This document shows, piece by piece, positions 6,204 through 13,025 of a stretch of 15,137 bases of DNA. Each line of letters starts with the position of its first letter. Positions within the stretch are counted from its first letter, which is position 1. This DNA is from an uncultured euryarchaeote (GTDB lineage Archaea > Thermoplasmatota > Poseidoniia > Poseidoniales > Poseidoniaceae): positions 1 through 15,137 of the forward strand of contig CALCOQ010000346.1 of NCBI GenBank assembly GCA_937897005.1. The letters are read 5' to 3'. The position numbers and the translations under genes were made by a program. The notes beneath the pieces are model-generated. The model was not told where the DNA came from. It did no database searches and saw nothing but the letters and a program-made list of their open reading frames with translations.

Positions 6204-7193
6204 ATGCAACTCGCACCCATCGATATTCTGGGGTATGCTCGCTGGCTCACTCTCATAGGATGTTTCGCCTATGCAGCTTGGATGGATAAGGTGGAACGAA
6301 GGGTTGCAAATGAACACTGGATCGCGTGGTCAAAGCCATTGATTTTCATTTGGGTGCTTGAATTTCTGATTCGAGAAGCCGACTGGACGATCTATGCCAG
6401 TGCTGCTGGAGTTCTGGCATATGCCTCGGTCTCTGTCATTGGACGCCCCACTCTATCTGATATCCGCTCTGGAAATCCATTGGATATAGCGGTTGCATCA
6501 TGGTACATTCTCGGCATCGCGGGTATCGTTGTAGGAGGTCTTCAATATGCCAGCACTGGACTTACACCCTTGTTCGATGGAAGTGCCGATGAACAGATGA
6601 TTCTGTGGTTTGAAGTCATGACTGCACTGGTTATGGTACTGCTTTTCGAATTCGCCTGGAGGCTGCGATTATTGCACGGTGGAGCAGATGCCAAGGCCAT
6701 GATGTGGGTAGCCATGCTGCTGCCTTCATGGTATACCCTGAGTCCGATATGGGAATTCAGCAGTGCGGGAATACGTTCCCCTCCAGTCATTTCCCTATTC
6801 ATATGGGGAGGGCTGTCTTTCCTCGTCCTTCCTTTCATCCTGATGCTCATCAATATCAAGCGAGGGGACTTGAGAGGGCTCAAGGATTTGAGGATGGCAT
6901 GGCACTCGTTGAAGATGCCTTTGAAAGTGATTCCGCAGAAGCACGTGTGGTTACTTGATCGAGTAATGGAAATGCCTGATGGAAGTACCATCGTTCACAG
7001 CCGCACGCGCCCACCGCGTAGGACACCAACTGCTGAAGAATTGGCTGGACAGATATCGGAACTGGAGGGACAAGGTCGAAAGAACGCTTGGGTAAGTCTG
7101 AAATTTCCACTCATCACAATGCTTTTTCCGGCAGTGATTCCACTGCTTCTGTTTGGAGACCCATTGGTACTTCTGTTTGAGAGATTACCCTGA
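6204..7193 (+). CDS. Archaeal prepilin/preflagellin peptidase (A24 family)
   Basis: Membrane aspartic protease that cleaves class III signal peptides of archaeal pilins and archaellins before assembly. The 329-residue product has Asp28 in YAAWMDKVERRVANEHW, the first catalytic aspartate of the family. Asp162 in LHGGADAKAM is the GxGD-type second aspartate, in the GGADAK form seen in haloarchaeal PibD. Membrane segments are likely near 10-27, 43-57, 62-80, 98-115, 133-150, 164-180, 194-217 and 300-325. A soluble loop of about 80 residues (220-298), with an Arg/Pro-rich part (HSRTRPPRRTP), precedes the last segment. No pilin or archaellin gene is next to it, so the substrate is elsewhere. ATG 6204 is chosen from the promoter distance. 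No ribosome site is seen, consistent with a leaderless mRNA. Confidence 0.88.
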   Translation: MQLAPIDILGYARWLTLIGCFAYAAWMDKVERRVANEHWIAWSKPLIFIWVLEFLIREADWTIYASAAGVLAYASVSVIGRPTLSDIRSGNPLDIAVASWYILGIAGIVVGGLQYASTGLTPLFDGSADEQMILWFEVMTALVMVLLFEFAWRLRLLHGGADAKAMMWVAMLLPSWYTLSPIWEFSSAGIRSPPVISLFIWGGLSFLVLPFILMLINIKRGDLRGLKDLRMAWHSLKMPLKVIPQKHVWLLDRVMEMPDGSTIVHSRTRPPRRTPTAEELAGQISELEGQGRKNAWVSLKFPLITMLFPAVIPLLLFGDPLVLLFERLP

Positions 7194-7206
7194 TTCTTTT
7201 GCTTTC
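7194..7206 (+). terminator. T-rich tract after the prepilin peptidase, candidate terminator
   Basis: TTCTTTTGCTTTC follows the stop codon directly. Archaeal polymerase can terminate at such U-rich tracts without a hairpin. The next gene is convergent, so a stop here is expected. Confidence 0.45.
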
Positions 7207-7237
7207 ACCTAGATTGAGCACAAGGCCCAGCACCGAT

Positions 7238-8659
7238 TCATTCCTCTTCTTCAGGAGAGAGTCTTGCGACCATCAATTGCACTGCTTCCATTGCGTGCTC
7301 ATCGATGATTCCTGCCTTGAGAGATGTCTTGAGCATCTTCATATGCCTGCTGCCTAGCACCATCTCTGCTGCCTTCAATACCATTCCCTTCTCATCCTCT
7401 GAAACGTTTCCAGTTTCCAATGCATGATTTATCGCTGCTAATCCAGCCATCTTATCCATTGTTTCATCGGTGAATCCCATCTTTTGCTGGATGCGGGAGA
7501 GATTCGCTATCTCCTCAGTGGTCAGGACTCCGTCAGCAAGTGCATTCTCGTATTCCTCCAATAGATTCGGTGCTCGTTCAGACATCAGAATCGCTATTGG
7601 ACGAGTAGGCTCGATGTTCTCAAGAATGATCTTGAAGATGACGACGAACGGCACTGAAAGTACCATACCTATGATTCCCCAGAGCCAGAATCCGAAGGCT
7701 GCAACTATCAACAACAAAACCGGGCTGATATCCAGCTTGCTTCCACACCATTTGGTTTCAATTACATTACCCCATATCTGTTGATTCACGATGAGAAGAA
7801 CGCCCATGAATATCACCGAACCGGGGTCGAGCATGATGAATCCAAGCAACAATGGTGGAATGCTCGCTACAAGAGAACCGATGTATGGCACATAGTTCAG
7901 AATGAAGGTGAGCAGGGCCCAGAGGAACCAGAGGTCAATCCCAAACGATGCCAGTATGATGCCGGCAATGCCCGCAGTACCCACACCTACACCGGTCTTG
8001 ACAATGATGTAGACATTGATGCTATCCTCAATATCTGCACGTACCGCGTTTATCTTCTCATTGGCCTCGCCGGGATATGCTGCAGATATCCTACCGGGTA
8101 GAAGGCCTGCTTCGAAAATGATGAACATCAGGAAGAACAAAACCGTCACTGCGGTAGTCCCTAAACCACCGATGAAGCCCAGGACCTGACCAAAGAGGTC
8201 ACTCACTTCTTCGCCCTCATCTATCAAACCGAAGGAAACTAGATGGTCGTTGACCGTCATGTTCTCCTCATCAGTATCATTGAATGCTGAACCAAAAATC
8301 GCTGATTCCTTGAGATCAAGATATCTCTCCTCCAGATTACTGTTGTATTCTGCCATCTTGTCCTCGTCATCCATCAGGTCACTGATCTGCGAATAGGAGT
8401 AGTATGCACTACTGACAAGAAGGAGGAGGAACAACATCAGGACCGTGAAATATGAGAGGTATAGATTGAAACCAGTCTTGTTGAGAGCATCTGCTCCAGG
8501 TTTGAGAATGAAATAAACACCCAAGGCGATGATGAATGGCTTAAGCACATCCTCAAGCATGATGGCTGCGAAAATCAGCAGAGCCAATAAGACACAGAAA
8601 TTGGTGATGATACCCAAGCGTCTCGCAAACTGCACCGAGTCAATCTGCGCCTCGCTCAT
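7238..8659 (-). CDS. AI-2E/UPF0118 family membrane protein with a soluble C-terminal tail
   Basis: Multi-pass membrane protein of the PerM/TqsA/AI-2E family. Some members export small molecules or act as sodium-proton antiporters; the substrate here is unknown. Over 473 residues, membrane segments are likely near 15-35, 38-53, 66-86, 158-183, 217-240, 245-262, 265-292 and 310-348. An extracytoplasmic acidic loop lies at about 92-155. The family signature ILNYVPYIGSLVASIPP is at 253-269, and the conserved last region runs from LDISPVLLL to GIIGMVLSVPF. Residues 369-473 form a soluble tail with three similar units (separate finding) that typical members lack. ATG 8659 is preceded by GGAG only three bases away. 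A TATA-like GATATGTTTT at about 34 bases upstream suggests an own promoter. The asparaginase-type gene ends 35 bases upstream. Confidence 0.9.
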   Translation of the reverse strand: MSEAQIDSVQFARRLGIITNFCVLLALLIFAAIMLEDVLKPFIIALGVYFILKPGADALNKTGFNLYLSYFTVLMLFLLLLVSSAYYSYSQISDLMDDEDKMAEYNSNLEERYLDLKESAIFGSAFNDTDEENMTVNDHLVSFGLIDEGEEVSDLFGQVLGFIGGLGTTAVTVLFFLMFIIFEAGLLPGRISAAYPGEANEKINAVRADIEDSINVYIIVKTGVGVGTAGIAGIILASFGIDLWFLWALLTFILNYVPYIGSLVASIPPLLLGFIMLDPGSVIFMGVLLIVNQQIWGNVIETKWCGSKLDISPVLLLIVAAFGFWLWGIIGMVLSVPFVVIFKIILENIEPTRPIAILMSERAPNLLEEYENALADGVLTTEEIANLSRIQQKMGFTDETMDKMAGLAAINHALETGNVSEDEKGMVLKAAEMVLGSRHMKMLKTSLKAGIIDEHAMEAVQLMVARLSPEEEE

Positions 8660-8694
8660 GATACTCCATTACCGGACGCGTTCAAAACATATCC

Positions 8695-9498
8695 CTAAAC
8701 ATCATGGGGTGATGATGATGTTCCTGCACTCTCCCTGAGAGCCCATGGCATCTTGGTATTGGCCAGACCCACACCCGAATCCATGGTGATTGCAATCAAC
8801 CCAACCTCGATTTCTTCTTCAAATAATTCAAGCCCCCATTGTAGTGCGCTCATCAATTCTCCGGATTGCTTGCATTCTTGCGCAACTCGGTGACTGAGCA
8901 TCTGCAACATTATCTCTTCACCAATACCGGTTGCTGCGACTGCAATGCCATCATCGCACCATAATCCCGAACCCCACATCGGAGTGTCTCCGACTCGACC
9001 TGGCGGTCGACCACTACATCCACCAGTTGAAGAAGCGACTGCGAGTCTGCCTTGAGCGTCGCGCGCAACAGCACCTACAGTGTCACTGTCACTTGGTCGA
9101 GAACTCCCCTGCACTGAAGCCTTGACATGACCTCTCCGATCAGCATATTCCCTTGCCCCTCGACCTGCTAGAACATGGAATTCCTCGTCAAGAACATCTG
9201 CAGCAACCCTGACCGGATTCGGAGTATCCTCAATCGCCATCACCAGACCGAGTCCACCTTCACTGGTCGCCACTGCCGCATCCAATTGTACGCTGCCGTC
9301 TGAACGGAGTCTGCCACCTGTACCGGCATTGAGGCGCGGGTCGTTCTCCATCAATTCAACAGCGGCCATGACTGCTTCAAGTGCACTTCCTCCAGAATCC
9401 AGGACTCTCCAGCCTGCATCTGCAGCCTCGTCCACTCCAGGCTGATCCTTGGCACCATGTCCAGCACCACCGTGGCAGACTATCATCGGAGTGATCAT
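8695..9498 (-). CDS. Isoaspartyl peptidase / plant-type L-asparaginase (Ntn hydrolase)
   Basis: Hydrolyses beta-aspartyl (isoAsp-X) dipeptides and possibly asparagine; isoaspartyl peptides arise from protein ageing. The 267-residue precursor should self-cleave before Thr140 in SDSDTVGAVARD, which becomes the N-terminal nucleophile. Further active-site signatures are CHGGAG near the start, NAGTGGRL at 57-64, STGGCSGRPPGRVGDTP at 157-173 with the substrate-binding Arg168 and Asp171, and ATGIGEE at 189-195. The chain is shorter than most members. The usual MDG following the first Asp-Ala motif is replaced by ATSEG. The start ATG overlaps the upstream MFS stop as ATGA, which implies translational coupling. 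An internal ATG at residue 5 is a possible alternative. Confidence 0.92.
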   Translation of the reverse strand: MITPMIVCHGGAGHGAKDQPGVDEAADAGWRVLDSGGSALEAVMAAVELMENDPRLNAGTGGRLRSDGSVQLDAAVATSEGGLGLVMAIEDTPNPVRVAADVLDEEFHVLAGRGAREYADRRGHVKASVQGSSRPSDSDTVGAVARDAQGRLAVASSTGGCSGRPPGRVGDTPMWGSGLWCDDGIAVAATGIGEEIMLQMLSHRVAQECKQSGELMSALQWGLELFEEEIEVGLIAITMDSGVGLANTKMPWALRESAGTSSSPHDV

Positions 9499-10841
9499 TC
9501 CGCTTCAACTCCTCTACCCAGCAATGCCGGGTCTTCAGCATTCCAAGCACCTCCAGTGATATGAATGAATGCTGCAAACACGGAGAATATTCCACACAGC
9601 CAGAATGCAGTATGATAGGTGAAGAAACCAGAACTGTTCCAAGTCATATCCCATACTATTCCCCCAATCAAGACTCCGGTCAACGTTGATAGTGAACGAA
9701 GGCTCTCCGAAACACCCATCACGAGGCCACGCTCATGAGCTGCAGAATGATTACTCAACATCGCCATGTTACTGGGTGTGAACAATCCATTTCCAAATGC
9801 GATGAGAATCGAAGTCACCAACATTCCAGTCCAAGCAAAGCCGATATCGATGTGTGGAATAGCAGCAAGGCCAAGACCTGCGATCAATAGACCTGCAGCA
9901 ATCAAGCGACTGGAACCGAATCTCTGGGTCAGTGGCCCGATCAAACCACCTTGAGTGACCATCCCGATAAGTCCTATGAAAGCAAATACGATTCCATTAT
10001 CTGATTCACTGAAACTCAACCCACCTGAACTGGCTGGCATCATTGTGAAGAGAATGAAAACAACATGCATGATGGTGAAACCTATCCAGAATGACATCCC
10101 ACTCCACAATAAAGGACTGATGACTGGGCGCTTCAACAACAATCTGATATCACCGACCTTTCTCTTCAATTCCACCATAGGCGAAGAGACCTGCGCAGTG
10201 GTTCTTGAATCAGGAGGTAGACTCTCAGGTAGCCACTTCAAAGCCAAGATAAGGGCCACAGATGAGAGTACAGATGAAAGCAGACACGGCAGTAGATATG
10301 GATGAGTATCAAAAATGGTATTGACGAAAACATCCGTCCAATTCCATGCTGCAGGTCTGGACAACCAGCCTCCCAATGCGGGTCCGATCGTGAATCCGAT
10401 TCCAAATGCAACACCTATCAATCCCTGTCTCTTCGCAACCTCTTCTGGCTTTGAGACATCTGCGATGTATGCTCGTGCAACAGGAATATTGGCATTGAAC
10501 AATCCCCCCATCAATCGAGCGAAGAATGCCATCCAGAGAGTTGTAGAAAGTCCGAAGACAACGAAGGCGACAGTGTTTCCGGCCAAACCAATCATCAGTA
10601 TCGGCCTGCGCCCATAGCGGTCAGACAAGCTGCCCCAGAACGATGAGAACAGGAAAAGCGCCCCAGCATATGCTGACATCAGAGCAGCAACCCAGATTCC
10701 CTTATCTGCTTCTGGTCCGGCCAGATGGTCAACCATGAATGTAAGGAATGGGATGATGATTCCAAAACCAATCATATCGACAATGACGACGAGAGTGACC
10801 ACCAACAGGGAGCCCTTACTGGCTGACGGACCATCTCCCAT
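9495..10841 (-). CDS. MFS transporter, TetA/DHA1-like antiporter
   Basis: Predicted proton-coupled exporter with about 12 membrane helices. Numbered from ATG 10841 (448 residues), helix 1 holds Asp22 in DMIGFGIIIPFL. The loop between helices 2 and 3 has the MFS motif A, GSLSDRYGRR, at 70-79. Helix 5 has the antiporter motif C, GIGFTIGPALGGWL, at about 137-150. These point to drug-proton-type export, but the substrate is not predictable. A central loop rich in Ser and Thr separates the two halves. GTG 10874 and TTG 10871 would add 11-12 residues. A GGAG lies 8 bases before ATG 10841, so ATG is chosen. The stop overlaps the asparaginase-type start (ATGA). lonB ends 87 bases upstream, and the gap holds an inverted repeat around a TATA-like sequence. 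Confidence 0.92.
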   Translation of the reverse strand: MGDGPSASKGSLLVVTLVVIVDMIGFGIIIPFLTFMVDHLAGPEADKGIWVAALMSAYAGALFLFSSFWGSLSDRYGRRPILMIGLAGNTVAFVVFGLSTTLWMAFFARLMGGLFNANIPVARAYIADVSKPEEVAKRQGLIGVAFGIGFTIGPALGGWLSRPAAWNWTDVFVNTIFDTHPYLLPCLLSSVLSSVALILALKWLPESLPPDSRTTAQVSSPMVELKRKVGDIRLLLKRPVISPLLWSGMSFWIGFTIMHVVFILFTMMPASSGGLSFSESDNGIVFAFIGLIGMVTQGGLIGPLTQRFGSSRLIAAGLLIAGLGLAAIPHIDIGFAWTGMLVTSILIAFGNGLFTPSNMAMLSNHSAAHERGLVMGVSESLRSLSTLTGVLIGGIVWDMTWNSSGFFTYHTAFWLCGIFSVFAAFIHITGGAWNAEDPALLGRGVEAE

Positions 10842-10872
10842 GAGTCCTGCTCCAGCAAATTCTGTTTTCAAC

Positions 10873-10907
10873 ACATCCGCTGTACTCTATCAAAAGCAGG
10901 CGGATGT
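10873..10907. promoter_or_regulatory. Inverted repeat bracketing the possible MFS promoter
   Basis: ACATCCGC at 10873-10880 and GCGGATGT at 10900-10907 are perfect 8-base arms with a 19-base spacer. On the minus strand the spacer contains CTTTTGATAGAG, a TATA-like sequence about 25 bases before a possible start near 10866. This could be an operator for the MFS/asparaginase pair or a hairpin in the transcript after lonB. Confidence 0.42.
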
Positions 10908-10928
10908 AGATGGACCTGAATAGCAAGT

Positions 10929-12953
10929 TCACGCCGATTGCGGTCCTGAACCTGGTAGTTCAGGAGTGAATTTGTCAATGACCTTGGATAGACGCTCAAC
11001 AAGCCCAGGCTTACTATCGGTGGTGACCAAGGCATGTTCCATCACCTCATCAAGAGAATCGACTGAGATGACCTCCACCTCACCGATGAACTGATCATCC
11101 AACAGAACATCCTGAGCATTGGCCTTTGGAATGAGGACCGTTTTCACGCCGCTCTTGGCTGCTGCCTCGATCTTGGCAGTGACTCCACCAACCGGCAATA
11201 CTTCTCCACGCACAGAGAGTGAACCGGTCATCGCCAGATCCTGACGAATCGGAATTTCCTCCAGCGCACTGATGATTGCCGTAGCGATGGTTATGCTTGC
11301 TGAATCCCCATCGACACCATGGGTATCTACGAATTGTATGTGGATATCAAAATCTGAGACATTCTTCCCAGTCAACTTCTTCACCACCGCTGAAACGTTA
11401 GTGACACTCTCCTTGGCGATTTCAGAAAGCCCACCGGTGGCGAAAACCTTGCCTCCTGATGTTTGAGAAGGAGTGACCAAGGCTTCGACAGGTAACATGA
11501 TTCCACTGTAATCAGAGAGACCTGATTCGGCTCCAAGAACTGCTAATCCGTTGACCCTGCCAACTCGCTGACCCTTGTTCACCAAGAGGCTGTACTGCTG
11601 TCTCCTCTCTATCATCCTGTCTGCAACCTGTTGCTCCAATGGACGAGCAATCCTTCTTGCTGCCAAAACGTGTTCGGAGGTCGTCAACTCTGCTTTATCC
11701 TCAACCGCTAGGTCTCCGGCTATTCGTACAAGACCACCCAATTCCCTCAACCTCAAGGATAACTTGCCACGACGACCACTTCTTCGCTGGGCTTCTCGTA
11801 GCACTATTCCAACCGCAGACCTGTCGAAATGAGGTATGGCTCTCTTGGTATCCATGTCCTTCTCAACCTCTTGAGCAATGAATCTGATCAATCTTCGGCG
11901 ATTCTTGGCTGTGTCGGGCATTTCGCTGTTCACGAACACCTCATACCCATATCCGCGTATCCTGCTTCTCAATGCAGGATGCATTCCTTGGATGGCATCA
12001 AGATTACCGGCTGCAACGAGAATGAAGTCACAGGGAACGGCTTCTGTCTTGGTCAAGGCTCCACTGCTTCTCTCACTGCGGCCACTGATTGGGAAAGCCC
12101 TCTCTTGCATGGCGGTCAACAATGCCTGCTGCTCCTCAAGCCGAAGAAGGTTGATTTCATCGATGAACAGAACGCCACCGTTTGCCTTGTGAATGGCTCC
12201 TGCTTCCACGCGCTCATGCGCTGGTGTTTCCATTCCTCCAGATTGGAAAGGGTCATGCCTGACATCTCCTAACAGGCTACCTGCCAATGTACCCGTGGCA
12301 TCAATGAAGGGTGATTCATCATCCCGGTCATGTTTGACAAGAACCTTGGGAAGACTCGCTTCATCCCCTGAACGCAGTCTGTTGGAGATGAACATGTATG
12401 CGAATGCCAGCAACAGCATTCCGAATATCAAAGTCAGCAGATCGCCACTTTGAATGGCTAAAACCGCCAATAAGAAGGCAACAGCAACTACTGCGATGAG
12501 CAAAGTACGCTGATGTTTCTCACGCTGAACTCGAATCTGTTCCCTTTGGGTCTTGACGATACGATCTCCTCTTCCAGCCGGTACGGTTCTGACACGTGGT
12601 TCGTTATCATCCTCGTCGTTCGGATAGCAGAGGGTGTCCTCTAATTCGTCGCTGGGTAGAAGTTCAGTCATAGAACGGGCGAGCATCGACTTACCAGTCC
12701 CTGGATCTCCAATCATCATCATATGCCGGCGTTGCTCTGCTGCTTTACGAATCACCACTGAAGCATCCTCTTGTCCAATCACCTGATCGACCAAACGTTC
12801 GGGAATTGGAACATCCGATGTTGACTTGAAGTCAACAGAGGACAACCATTTGTCCACTGAAACGTCGAGAATTTCTTCCTTGGATTCCAAGGCTTCAACA
12901 ACCTCGACTGGACCATCCGCCTCTTCGGAAACATCCAATGATTCTTCACTCAT
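10929..12953 (-). CDS. lonB: Membrane-anchored archaeal Lon protease (LonB)
   Basis: ATP-dependent protease of the inner membrane face that degrades damaged and regulatory proteins. Numbered from ATG 12953 (674 residues), an acidic N-terminus precedes the AAA+ domain with VIGQEDA and Walker A GDPGTGKS at 82-89. Between Walker A and Walker B, as is typical of LonB, lies a membrane-anchoring insert with two hydrophobic segments near 151-168 and 171-190. Walker B GGVLFIDE is at 259-266, and AAGNLDAIQGMHPALRSRI holds sensor and arginine-finger residues. The Lon protease domain has catalytic Ser551 in DGDSAS and Lys594 in GGVTAKIEAA. The end is Pro/Gly-rich. GTG 12962 is possible, but it forms the GGTG ribosome site 6 bases before ATG 12953. 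The surface protein gene ends 72 bases upstream. Confidence 0.97.
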   Translation of the reverse strand: MSEESLDVSEEADGPVEVVEALESKEEILDVSVDKWLSSVDFKSTSDVPIPERLVDQVIGQEDASVVIRKAAEQRRHMMMIGDPGTGKSMLARSMTELLPSDELEDTLCYPNDEDDNEPRVRTVPAGRGDRIVKTQREQIRVQREKHQRTLLIAVVAVAFLLAVLAIQSGDLLTLIFGMLLLAFAYMFISNRLRSGDEASLPKVLVKHDRDDESPFIDATGTLAGSLLGDVRHDPFQSGGMETPAHERVEAGAIHKANGGVLFIDEINLLRLEEQQALLTAMQERAFPISGRSERSSGALTKTEAVPCDFILVAAGNLDAIQGMHPALRSRIRGYGYEVFVNSEMPDTAKNRRRLIRFIAQEVEKDMDTKRAIPHFDRSAVGIVLREAQRRSGRRGKLSLRLRELGGLVRIAGDLAVEDKAELTTSEHVLAARRIARPLEQQVADRMIERRQQYSLLVNKGQRVGRVNGLAVLGAESGLSDYSGIMLPVEALVTPSQTSGGKVFATGGLSEIAKESVTNVSAVVKKLTGKNVSDFDIHIQFVDTHGVDGDSASITIATAIISALEEIPIRQDLAMTGSLSVRGEVLPVGGVTAKIEAAAKSGVKTVLIPKANAQDVLLDDQFIGEVEVISVDSLDEVMEHALVTTDSKPGLVERLSKVIDKFTPELPGSGPQSA

Positions 12954-13025
12954 GAACAACACCTGACAATCAACCGCCTTATGGGTTCGCCCAATTTCGG
13001 TCTCTATGCCTCCTCGAATTCACTA

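Noticed and set aside
11829..12272. 147-codon plus-strand frame inside lonB
   Set aside because: It lies opposite the AAA+ core of lonB and has no recognisable motifs or start signals. It is a shadow frame.
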